The notes under the pieces are model-generated. The model searched no databases, had not been told where the DNA came from, and saw only the letters and a program-made list of their open reading frames with translations. From Phialocephala subalpina (taxonomy: Eukaryota > Ascomycota > Leotiomycetes > Helotiales > Mollisiaceae), in contig FJOG01000006.1 of the NCBI GenBank assembly GCA_900073065.1, positions 1,160,881 through 1,224,880 of the forward strand: 64,000 nt of DNA. The letters run 5' to 3'. This document shows positions 40,401-50,660 of this stretch, piece by piece; within the stretch, counting starts at the first letter, position 1, and the number at the start of each line of letters is the position of its first letter. The position numbers and the translations under genes were made by a program.

Positions 40401-42547
40401 CTCCGCGGCACTTGGTCAAGACTGCGTCAATTTCTCCTAAGTCGACTCGACGACCGCTCAATTTTACCTGAGAGTCGTCGATTCGACCAAGGAACTCGAC
40501 TACATAGTGCCCGTTCCTATCGGTCACGATCCGTGCTTTATCGCCCGTGCGATACAATCGGCCAAATTCAGCAGACTCGATGAAGGACTTCGCATTTTGT
40601 TCTGGACGATTAAGATACCCAATGCTGACTTGAGGCCCACCGATGGCAAGCTCGCCCACGAAGCCCCTCGGGACTGGTACAGGTATCGTACTGTTCGCAT
40701 CGAGAATAAATAGCGAGCAAGTGGGAAGAGCTGGACCAATGATAGATCCTCGATCCTCGGGATGGAAACTTGGGAGCAAGGTGCAATTGATAGCTCCCTC
40801 GGTAGGTCCATAAGCATTGCAGAGTTCGGTTTTGGGATTTGCCGCAAAATCTTCGATATTCCTGCGAAGTAGAGTCTCTCCCATTGTCCACAAACTTCGA
40901 AGAGATGGCATTTTTGAGGGCCGTAACAAAGCTGCCATACTGGGTGTGGACATCATCACACTTGCACCTAACTCCGACACTGTGGATTCCAAGTCGCTCA
41001 GAGTAAGATGTCGTGAAGCAGAACATAGTGTTGAACCTGTAGATAATGTAACAAATATTTCCATAAGTGAAGGATCGAATGTTGGCGCCGCGAATTGGAA
41101 CCATCGCGGGACACCATCTGCGGAAGGAGGCAGTGGACGCTGCGAGTGAGAGGCGATAGAGCATGATGCTGCAAGATGGGTAATCTGAACTCCTTTTGGC
41201 TTCCCAGTTGAGCCGGAGGTGTACATGACATAACAGATATCGTGTTCTCGAGTGTCCACCGACGGAGTGAGTGAAGGAAGGTCTTCATTGAAGACGTCGT
41301 TATGCCGGGAAATAAATTCTTCAACGTCAATCCAACTTGATGATATGGTGTTTGCAGAACCAGATCGAAGCTTTAGGGTCGGATGTTGTCGACTGAACGA
41401 CTCAGCTCCTAACAAGACTTGAGGATTGAGGTCATCAATAATATCTTGAAGCCGTTGCGTGGGTGCATCTGTTGGCAGAGGACAAAAAGCTAGACCTGCT
41501 TTGAGAACAGCAAGATATGATATATACAGATCCGGAGATGTTGAAAGAAGAATAGGAACAGCCCGAGGACCTGTAAGTATCCTCGAACCTATGCTGGCCA
41601 ACAAGCTAGTAGCAAGATCATCGGCTAAACGATTCAGCTGTCTGTACGAGTATGTTTCCCGAGTGGGCTTCGATTGAGATGCCGAAGAACGAAGATAGTC
41701 TAGAGCTATTCGGTCTGGGTGTTCAGCTGCTCTTCGTTCGAATGCCCGATGAAGCAGGGGGTCAGATTTTGGCGTTTGATTTTGGTCTTGAGGGAACGGT
41801 GGAGGGCGGCTCCGGGGCGGAAAATTCAAGATTGACAGGCCGACAGTCGCGTCTTGGGCGATTTTTGAAGAACAATTTGTTTTAACCATCGAAATGTGTA
41901 TATATTGCAGGAAAGTGCGAAGCAAATACGTGGCGTCCTCGAAGGAAGCTCGATCACATGCAACTTGAAGAGAAATCTCGCAGATCGAGGCATCAAAGTT
42001 TACCTCAACCGCAAGTGCAAATTCCTAGAATACTGTCAGATTTTATATCCGAACGGAGCTTGAAGCTTACCTCCTCATCGCCGGTGCATTCACGTGACTG
42101 GTCTGCATTTCTGTCACCATACAGGTTGATGGAGAAATCGAGCGCTGCATCAGGAACTGATGCACTGTCGAGAATGTTCAAAGAGACAAGTTCCCGGGAG
42201 TTTGGCTCGTGGTTTTGCGATGCTGCCGCTATTTGGGCATGACATATGTGGGTATCGGCAGTTGTGGCGTAGAAGGCAACTTCGTCTTGTCCTGTCAATG
42301 CAGCAACGAAGGTGGCATAGGTTTGGAGTATCGACTGTTCTTCTTGGATGAAAATTCCTTGTGGTAGTTGATCTTTCAAGGACCAACGACTTTCCTTCGG
42401 CGCTTGCGAATGGTCTCTATTTGTGCCATTACTGTCAGTGTTCTTCGAAGTCTGAGGTCTGGGTCCTCGGTAAATGGTATCAAGAAATGGTAGAAGAGTA
42501 TCTGGTACCGACCGGGGGGTCGATAGGATTGCGTTCGTAACAGTCAT
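28471..42547 (-). CDS. sidC: Ferrichrome-type siderophore NRPS (SidC-like)
   Basis: Predicted 4676-aa multimodular synthetase. Exon 1 is 42547-42071 and exon 2 is 42024-28471, joined in frame by a 46-nt intron. Domain order: N-terminal extension (1-220); A1 (YTSGSTGKPKG at about 428); T1 (FSVGVDSLRAV, about 834); C1; A2 (WTSGTTGLPKG, about 1538); T2 (LGIDSIGAIRF, about 1945); C2; A3 (YTSGSTGNPKG, about 2638); T3 (EVGVDSLVAIS, about 3053); C3; T4 (RLGVDSVIAIRF, about 3605); C4; T5 (SLGIDSIAAIRV, about 4155); C5. This A-T-C x3 plus two T-C units is the established layout of SidC-type ferrichrome/ferricrocin synthetases. In that model the third module loads N5-acyl-N5-hydroxyornithine three times through the extra T-C units. 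Active-site motifs in C: HALFDG, HHSIHDG, HHALYDA, HHSLYDG, HHSLYDA. There is no thioesterase; C5 probably cyclises. All five T-domain serines are present. Confidence 0.96.
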
Positions 42548-43831
42548 GGTGGTTGGAGGGTCGAGATCTGCAAACTTCGGATGATAATGAGAGACTCTGC
42601 ATCAAAGATACCAAACAATCGAGTGCATGCAGAAAGATAGTTGGCACGTAACGCTTTGGAGTTTGACAGGAACGTTGAAGGTACAATCAACGCGCTCAAG
42701 CTATGCTGCGCATGTTTCTGGAACCAACCGAACCATGTCCTGGGGCCCTCAAACAGCGTCAATTGCGAACACCACTTGCCCATGTTTGAGTATCATGGGA
42801 CCGCAACCCAGCTTCTCGATCCGGCCGCTTGGTCTGATGGAGTTGAGCGATTGCTGCTCGTCGACACGTGCGAGATGGATCTTCAACCTGCTTCATCGAT
42901 CGCGTGGGTCCACTTGCAAACCCATGCAGATATTCAGTAGAAGTCATAAGCCGAACATCGGCGAGGAGTAAGCGTTGAAGTTAGCTGATTTTGCTAAGCC
43001 TTTGTGAGTAGTATGTTTCTGCACCTTGATGTTTTGATAGAGAGACGTGAAGCGACGTTGAAGGAGCGGTGGCAGAAAGTTAGAGCTAGTCCTAGATGGG
43101 ACGACGCGGTTTTCATCTCGTTTCCCGAACCCCTTCAATTGTCTTCTCTTCCAGCAACATATCAATCAACTTTCTACGCGCCGTCCTCGAAAAGGAACAA
43201 TGCTCCGCATATTTCTTTAAATCGCCTGCATCAGAACTCCAAAGGTCTTAACGACTCCCAAGCCCCAGGGTGATGCGATCGCGGAAGGATGTGGGAGACG
43301 CACAACTGCGCTTCGCTCGGCCCACCGTGATTATCCGATGATCAGATAAGATGAACTTGAAAAGATATTCCCTGTCGCCCCTCAACCTTCTTGATCTGAT
43401 TAGATTACTTCTACAAGCTTGTCGGAATAGCTGCATTAGCTTCGGCACAGATACGGCCATGGACAAGTCTCCCTCAATCCTTGCCATCACCACCGGCCAA
43501 AAGTCTCGGCGGGGTTGTGATGGGGCTCGACTGGTCCACGACTGACTTTAGTGTGGGGTGTCGGATGATCAGAACTTTTGTGCATCTCGACGATGCGTCA
43601 CCAAGCACCAGGACTCAAATTGCACCTCTTGGTGCTGGAATGGCATCACGTAACGCACCGAAGATGCCCCTAATGCCAAGGGTCTCATCTAGTGCAGCGG
43701 TTATGGCAGACCTCGGGGCTGTTCCTTGCATCGCCACTGCTTCCCGTCTTCGGCGTTGAGCTTGTTTGGATCTCATCGTCGTTTTCTCACGAGAGGCCAA
43801 AGATTGGTGTTGTACCACAACAACAATCTCA
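42548..43831. promoter_or_regulatory. Divergent NRPS/ABC promoter region
   Basis: A 1.28-kb spacer between the divergent NRPS and ABC genes, so it can drive both. It contains a paired GATA element at 43331-43349 (separate entry) and a near match ATCTGATTA at 43393-43401. The open frames seen across 42600-43600 are short, lie on both strands and lack family features. I found no additional gene. Confidence 0.6.
43331..43349. promoter_or_regulatory. Paired iron-GATA-factor site
   Basis: Sequence TTATCCGATGATCAGATAA. The right half is a perfect ATCAGATAA, matching the ATCWGATAA motif known for the iron-sensing GATA repressors SreA, Urbs1 and Fep1. The left half is its inverted copy with one mismatch. 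It lies 482 bases before the ABC start and 784 before the NRPS start. It predicts derepression of both genes under iron starvation. Confidence 0.6.
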
Positions 43832-46800
43832 ATGGGCGAACGTTTGGCAGCTCTCCGTCTGAAGGTGTCAGTGACCGGTGCTGGGAAGAAAGGAGGGCAA
43901 TACTTTCGACTATTGTTGGCCAGCAACCCGGAACCCCTTGACTATGGCTTGCTCATCGGAGGTGTCATATCTTCAATTGCCTCAGGTGTACCATTCCCCC
44001 TTCTAGGAATTCTTTTCGGTCAGCTGGTAGACGACCTGAATTCAGCTTCTTGCTCCGCCAGCTCAGACAGCTCCTCAATCTCGAATGGCGTCAAAACGAA
44101 AGTCCTACTCGTGGTATATGTCACGATCGCGAACTTTGCCCTGATTTATCTACACACAGCCTGCTGGAGCCTGCTTGGAGAGCGTCTCGTCAGGCGTCTC
44201 CGCAGGACCTATCTCAGTGTCCTGCTTCGGCAAGAAGTTGCCTTCTTCGAAACTCTCCCATCTGGAGAAGTTGCATCACGCCTCGACGTAGATTTGCAGA
44301 CCATCCAGACAGGCGCATCTGAGAAAGTAGGCATATGTATCGCTAGTCTTTCATATTTTGTGGCATCGTATGTCGTGGCATTTATTAAGAGTGCCAGACT
44401 GGCAGGCATGCTATTTTCACTCGTGCCGTGTTATCTCATAATGGCACTTGTTGGAGGACATTTCACCAAAAAGTATACCGGCAGAGTCTCCGAGCATGTC
44501 GCGGCCGCTACAGCAATCGCCTCCGCAGGACTTTCGAATATGCCCTTAGTCCATGCTTTGGGAGCAAACTCGCGAATTGAAGCAGTTTTTGGAAAGCATC
44601 TGGCTCTTGCTGAGCAAAGTGGAATCAAAAAGGCTTTCGTTGCATCCATCCAGCTTGGATGTCTCTATTTCATTGCATACTCGGCGAACGCACTTGCCTT
44701 TTGGCAAGGAAGCATGCAAATCGCAGCTTCGGTAGACAGAAACGGATCGAATACGACCGTTGGAGCTGTGTATACAGTCATTTTCCTGTTGGTTGATTGT
44801 GAGTTGAGCATTTCAGTGCAAAGAATTCAAACTGACAGATCGTAGCTTCATTCATCATCAGCCAGGTCGCGCCTTTCATGCAACTCTTCTCGTCAGCAGC
44901 TGGCGCATTTGAAAAGCTAGTAGAGACAATGCACCGGACTTCTAAGATCGACGGGACAACATCTACCGGCGAAATCCTTCCTGCCATCTCAGGCGGCATC
45001 GAGCTCAAGGATGTAACATTCGCATATCCGTCGAGGCCGGGCGTTGAGGTTTTGAAATCTCTCTCTCTTCAGATTCCCGCAAACAAGCGCACAGCCATAG
45101 TGGGACATTCTGGCAGCGGAAAATCAACAGTTGCAGCATTGATTCAGCGACTCTACGACCCGGACTCTGGCGACATCTTCGTAGATGGACATAATATCCG
45201 CGACCTAAATGTGCAATGCATACGCGGTTTCGTAGGGACTGTAGCCCAAAACTCAACACTTCTGGACCGATCGATACTCGAAAACATTGCATATGGACTT
45301 GTCAACTCTCCACAAGAAAAACACGCCCAACTGAAAAACGCTTTGCTTGACGCTAGCTTGTCGGACCTGGCTGAATCCATTCGTAAAGGTGCAAGCCCAG
45401 CAGAAGCAATCGCGGCATCCTCCGAAAATGTCCAGCGCATCGTTCAACTGGTCCGCGAAGCTGCAACTGATGCGGATGCAATTGGTTTCATTGATCGTCT
45501 CCAGCATGGTCTGGCAACGAACACTGGCCCTGGTGGAAACCGATTGAGTGGAGGGCAAAAACAAAGAGTTGCTTTGGCACGAGCATTAGTCCGCCAGCCA
45601 TCAATCCTACTTCTTGACGAAGCTACAGCATCGTTAGATTCGGTCAGTGAGCGCCTCATTCAGGCGGCGCTTGATAGAGTCAGCGATGGGAGAACCTCAA
45701 TTTCAATTGCGCATCGTCTGAGCACCGTCAAGGATGCGGATAATATCATTGTCATGGGTGCTGGTGAAATCCTCGAACAAGGCACTTATGCGGAGTTGCT
45801 TGCGAAAGACAGTGTCTTTGCCGGAATGGTGCGTCTGCAGAGTCTGGATAAGCCAGGAACACGGCACCTCGCACCTGCATCTTCGGAGGTGCAGGACGAG
45901 TCACCCGCAACGGCAGCACATCGTTACTTCCAAGACGATGATGAATTGAGCAAAGAGAAAGCCCTCGACGAAGACATCCGACAATCGACTACAGAGGTTC
46001 CTGATTCGAGTGACGATGGATCAGATAAGGGTGGCAAGTCTGAGAAGCCAAAAAGATCATTCTTCTCTACCTTTACTGGCATTTTATCTATGACCCGGAG
46101 GCACGCGGTCTTCATTTTGTTCGGTATCGGGGGTGCTGTTGTCGTAGGTGGTTCCTACTCTGGAGAGGCAGTCATTTTTGGTCACACAATCAGCGATCTC
46201 AATCCATGCCGCGGAGCAGCTGCTATTCGAAGCAGTGGCCACCTCTACGGTCTACTTTTCTTCCTACTGGGAGTCGTTGAATTCTCTGCCAACGTGATCA
46301 GCACTTCTTCGTTTGGTCGAGTATCCGAGAAGCTATTACATCGCGTACGACTTTTGTCGCTCAAGTCATTATTTGCCCAGGACATCCATTGGCATGAGTC
46401 TGAGGGCCGCACACCTGGCACGCTGATATCCTACATCAGTAGTGATGCAAACTCCCTAAGCGGCATCACAGGAACTGTCCTTGGTGTAATGTTATCAATT
46501 ATTGTCAGTCTGTTTGCTGGTATCATACTCGCACATATCATTGCTTGGAAAATTGCAGTGGTGCTCCTCGCCACTGTTCCTATCCTTCTGGCATCTGGTT
46601 TTCTTCGACTTCGTGTACTAGCAAAGTTCCATGAAAGACACCAGAAAGCATTTGCAAACTCGGTCAGTCTTGCAACTGAGGCTGTTGAGGCAATCAAGAC
46701 TGTCGCGGCGTTTTCCCTCGAACGAGAGATAGTTGAGGTATTCAATAGGTCCTTAAAAGCACCCTACGTGGAGACGCTCAAGACCATTGCTTACGGCAAT

Positions 46801-47856
46801 TTCTGGCTCGCGATGGCTTACAGTATTGGCAACTTCGTCTATGCTCTGGCATATTGGTGGGGTGCTCGACAAGTGACAGAGGGCCACAATACGCAACTTC
46901 AATTCTTTACAGTGCTCCCAGCACTCCTTTTCAGTGCTCAGCTATGTGGTCAAATGTTCTCACTTGCACCGGATATCTCGAAAGCTGGCGTGGCAGCCAG
47001 CAGAGTCTTGGATCTGATTGACATTGGACCCGAAAAGCGTCAGTCAGCACCCAGAGGTGCGGATGTTGAAGCGCCTTCTGCGACAGAAAAGCAACCTGGT
47101 CAGACTGGAGGGGTCGCTGTCTCATTCACGGACGTCCGCTTCTCATACCCCGCGAGACCTCACGTTGAAACCTTGCGCGGTCTCGATCTCTCGGTCAAGC
47201 CAGGCTCGTTCTGCGCTCTCGTCGGACCCAGCGGGGCCGGAAAGTCCACTATCATTGCATTGATCGAACGTTTCTACACTCCAGCGTCTGGCTCGGTCGA
47301 AATTGATGGCAGAGATACCTCCAAGCTAGACAGCATGTCTTTCAGAGACGACATCGCCCTCGTGCCACAAGAAAGTACACTCTTCGATGGCACAATTCGA
47401 TTCAACCTCGCACTTGGAGCACGTCCTGGTCATGAGCCATCCCTTGAGGAGATCGAAGCGGCTTGCCGTGTAGCCAACATCCATGACACCATAGCTTCAT
47501 TACCCGATGGCTACGAAACTCCATGTGGGTCAAATGGTAATCAATTTTCAGGAGGCCAAATGCAACGACTTTCTATTGCGCGAGCATTGTTACGGAAACC
47601 AAGGCTTTTGCTCTTGGATGAGTCTACTAGTGCTTTGGATGCGGAGTCTGAGCGACTGTTTGAAGAGGCGCTGGAGAGGACTGCCAAAGATATCACTGTC
47701 ATTGCTATAGCGCATCGACTGCATACGATCAGGAGGGCGGATTGCATTTTTGTGATTGAGGACGGGAGATGTGTGGCCCAAGGCACGCACGACGAGCTTG
47801 TGGAAAGAAACACGTCGTACAGACAGAACGCGATGCACCAGACGCTGGATCAATGA
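43832..47856 (+). CDS. ABCB-type full ABC transporter in siderophore cluster
   Basis: Predicted 1325-aa exporter with TMD1-NBD1-TMD2-NBD2. Exons are 43832-44798 and 44846-47856, joined in frame by a 47-nt intron. NBD1 has Walker A GHSGSGKST, signature LSGGQKQR and Walker B SILLLDEATASLD. It also has an extra roughly 50-residue stretch between the Q-loop and the signature (EKHAQLKNALLDASLSDLAE to IDRLQHG). NBD2 has GPSGAGKST, FSGGQMQR and LLLLDESTSALD. Both ATP sites look complete. A charged linker (about 660-710) joins the halves. It is divergent from the NRPS and shares a promoter with an iron-GATA element, so export or compartment transfer of the siderophore or its iron complex is the simplest role. 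That is inference; ABCB proteins also move many other compounds. ATG 43832 precedes the conserved GKKGGQYFRLLLASNPEPLD. Confidence 0.92.
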
Positions 47857-48710
47857 GACCGCCTAGCCACCATAATACCCCTTGGAAGAAACTGCCACTT
47901 ATCATAATCCAAAAGCTTGCTAGCACATCATTACTTTCTTCCTCTTCGTGTTCTTCAAACCATTGCCTCACCACGCTATTCTCGCTTCCCCAACGGGCAA
48001 TTCGACATCCACGAACTCAGGTGCCAAGCTCTCATTCATCAGTTCCTCCGATCTCGGACTCGTCATTCATCTCTGTTTAGACATTTGACGCCTTTCCCGT
48101 CATCCAACCCGTCCCCCATCATCGGCATGACTATCATACCCCGAGCCCCACTCATGTTGCCGAAGGCTGCCTCACGGACTCGCAACCGATCTGATAAGAT
48201 TAAATTTTCCATCTCTTGCATGGGTTCGTCTCTTGGCCTCCATTTCACGGCAATATTTCCGAATCACAGTGCATTAGAGCTATAGTGGGGAAAACTATGA
48301 CAAGATCTTTTCGACTTCTCCCGACATCGAGACAAGGATGATATGCAGTGTTTCGGACAAGACTCATGGCAAGGCTTGCGGAGTCTGAGTTACTCCATTT
48401 GGCGTTTGGTCTTGACGCCGACAAGATATGGGAATCTAAAGAGACGGGAAGAGATGCGACGTGACGTTGCGTATGACTCGATTCTAGCCCGAACTTCTTT
48501 TGTCAACATCGTACCATCTGGCTCTATGAAGCCTTCGGGACCGAGCAGGAAAATCTTCTGGGCTGACGATGTAGGGAATTCCCCGTAGTGCTAGCTTTGG
48601 CTCCTTGAGCAAGAGCCAATATCATCACTTGAACAACAAGCACCTCATTCACGGCAGTCGCAACTCGGCATCTCAACTCCTCACTCAATCTTCTTCCAAC
48701 GTCCTCCAAG
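47857..48710. promoter_or_regulatory. Spacer upstream of SidA-like gene
   Basis: 854 bases between the ABC transporter and the SidA-like gene. No gene was recognised. It carries one perfect iron-GATA motif at 48189-48197. Otherwise it is unremarkable, with only short open frames. Confidence 0.5.
48189..48197 (+). promoter_or_regulatory. Iron-GATA-factor site ATCTGATAA
   Basis: Perfect match to ATCWGATAA, 514 bases before the SidA-like start. The same motif lies in other spacers of the cluster. Confidence 0.5.
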
Positions 48711-49502
48711 ATGGCAACGCAAGCACCACCTGAGCCGCAAGTCCCTCAACCTAATGGGATCCCAAAAATCAGCGCCCGAAAACCTCACTTTGGCGGTTCT
48801 GCAAAGCACATCTATGACACTGTCTGCGTCGGCTTCGGTACCGTCGGACTCGGCCTTGCAGTTGCTCTTTCTGATCTCACACTCGACTCTTTGAGCAATG
48901 TTCTCTTCCTCGAGCGCTCGCCACGTTTCTCTTCGAATACAGCAAGTGAGGAGGAGTACATGCAAACAACATTCGCGCAAGATCTCGTAACTTTAAGATG
49001 TCCAACTTCGCCATACACATTCCTCAATTACTTGGCTGAGAAGCAGAGTCTTGAGTCTTTTCTCTCAAGCTCGAACTCTTTGAGTCCTACACGAAAGGCA
49101 TTCGGCGAGTATCTTGAGTGGTCGGCAGAGCAATTCAAGGATGTGGTCGTGTATGGAGAGAAAGTTGTTAATGTTGAGGCTGTGAGCATCCAAGGTGCTG
49201 GAAAGCTATGGGTTGTCACAATACAGAATACTCAGACTAGAGACCTCGGAACTCTTGTCTGCAAGAGAGTTGTGTTTGCGACAGGACGAGAGGCAAAATT
49301 GGCGAGGTTGTCTTGGAAGTACGAGGACTTTGAAAAGACTGGGAGTACGGAAGTGCTGCCTGCCATTGAACAGATGAGGGAGTTTTGCAGCCCACAGTCA
49401 AGTCAAGACGAGGTGCTCTCCACACTGGCTATTAGCAGCGGCAAGATTGCTGTTTCGCTGATGTTTGAGAGCGAGGGAAACACCAAGAGAGCTGCTTTGT
49501 AA
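48711..49502 (+). CDS. Truncated SidA-like ornithine N5-monooxygenase relative
   Basis: Predicted 263-aa protein related to the N-terminal half of L-ornithine N5-monooxygenase (SidA), the enzyme that starts hydroxamate siderophore synthesis; family members are normally about 460-550 aa. Visible similarity: DTVCVGFGTVGLGLAVALSD (FAD-binding strand-turn-helix), FLERSPRFSS, FAQDLVTLRCPTSPYTFLNYL, EYLEWSAEQFKDVVVYGEKV and VVFATG. Changes: the usual GFGP turn reads GFGT, and the family's conserved substrate/flavin segment before the DLxTLR motif is replaced by TASEEEYMQTT. The protein stops just where the NADPH-binding Rossmann segment should begin (GKIAVSLMFESEG). The missing C-terminal half was not found downstream to 50660 by eye. 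Catalytic activity is therefore unlikely. It could be a decayed paralogue or a repurposed flavin-binding or regulatory protein. Confidence 0.75.
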   Translation: MATQAPPEPQVPQPNGIPKISARKPHFGGSAKHIYDTVCVGFGTVGLGLAVALSDLTLDSLSNVLFLERSPRFSSNTASEEEYMQTTFAQDLVTLRCPTSPYTFLNYLAEKQSLESFLSSSNSLSPTRKAFGEYLEWSAEQFKDVVVYGEKVVNVEAVSIQGAGKLWVVTIQNTQTRDLGTLVCKRVVFATGREAKLARLSWKYEDFEKTGSTEVLPAIEQMREFCSPQSSQDEVLSTLAISSGKIAVSLMFESEGNTKRAAL

Positions 49503-49770
49503 AGATACCACCTTGTTGAACACAGCGCAAAAGTCACATAGTCCTTCGCCATGAAAAGAGGCACCGAACACAATTCACCTCTGCATCACACTTCAATTTC
49601 AATTCTCAACGTTTTCAACACCCAAACTCTTCTTCGAGCTCCCACATGTCAAAACTCCCCTCCACGAAAGTCAAAAACTCCCTCGGAACAATACATCCAC
49701 CTCAACGGTCTTGACGACAGTGGCGCTCCACCCCGGCCTGCCCCACACTAGACGTGGCACGCTTAGCTCC

Positions 49771-49779
49771 ATCTGATAA
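49771..49779 (+). promoter_or_regulatory. Iron-GATA-factor site ATCTGATAA
   Basis: Perfect ATCWGATAA match between the SidA-like and SidI-like genes. The 15-base context is repeated 123 bases further on. Confidence 0.5.
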
Positions 49780-49893
49780 CTTTCATTGCACGACCAGTAC
49801 CCGCTCGTACCATCAATACCCGAACCTCCCACCTCCCAAGCTCCTCCCTTGCAGCCTTCTAGCTCGAATGAGGCAGCTCCGAGCATTAGCGCC

Positions 49894-49902
49894 ATCTGAT
49901 AA
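49894..49902 (+). promoter_or_regulatory. Iron-GATA-factor site ATCTGATAA
   Basis: Second perfect ATCWGATAA match in the same spacer, in the same 15-base context as the site at 49771. Confidence 0.5.
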
Positions 49903-50660
49903 CTTTAAGTTCATGTCAAGCTAGAGGACAAGGTAGTAAGGGAATTGGCGTCACGCCATCCATGCCATGCCGGGCAAGCTGGGGTGTAATTCCTTCGTCT
50001 TTTCTTTCCGAACTGGGGCATCACCGTTGATCATTGCCGAGACCGGGATCCTGTTCGCAACCTTTCTCTGTCTAGGACACCAAGTGGATGAGTGTACGAA
50101 CGGTGGATTTTCTGAAAGGATTTTCACAGCGATGGAACTTAGAAGCACGTTGCTGAGTATTTTCTCGGGACCGAGAGTGGAGTCTCTACACCGCCAGTGG
50201 GGAATCGAGAAGTCCCTGATCATCGAGTTATGGGTCGTTTCGGCGAGTCGCCGAGGCTGTGTGAATAGCTTCTGAGAGCGAGTTTTGGGTGCGACGGTGA
50301 CGGCTCAGAAACGGAGCACTGCAACATCAATGAGTTTGAAATTGGTTTCTTTTGGATTCTAGTCCTATCCGAGAGATATCGCATCTTGGCAGGAAGTTTC
50401 TGACCCTGTGATTCTATTGATACTCGGAGAAGACGGGACAAATTCTCAAAATGAGAGCAAGAACTTGCGTCATGAAGTGGGCCCCTTTTCATTCCTGTAT
50501 CTCAACGGCTCAGCAAAGATAGAGCTGCATCTCTGCAGATAACACCTGCGTACGATACCATCCAATTGAGCCTCATCACCCCATCCATCGTATCATCTGC
50601 CTACACTTGCATCTCCCAGCACCTACACATCAAGTCCTCACCCTCAAACATTGATCTGAC

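Larger units (their letters stand above)
49503..50660. promoter_or_regulatory. Spacer upstream of SidI-like gene
   Basis: 1.16 kb with no gene recognised. It contains two perfect iron-GATA motifs in a short repeated context: 'ccatctgataacttt' occurs at 49769-49783 and again at 49892-49906. A minus-strand open frame at 49671-49895 has no family signature. Confidence 0.5.

Noticed and set aside
28471..42000. Many plus-strand open frames of 60-180 codons inside the NRPS
   Set aside because: They are antisense shadows of a single 13.5-kb coding exon.
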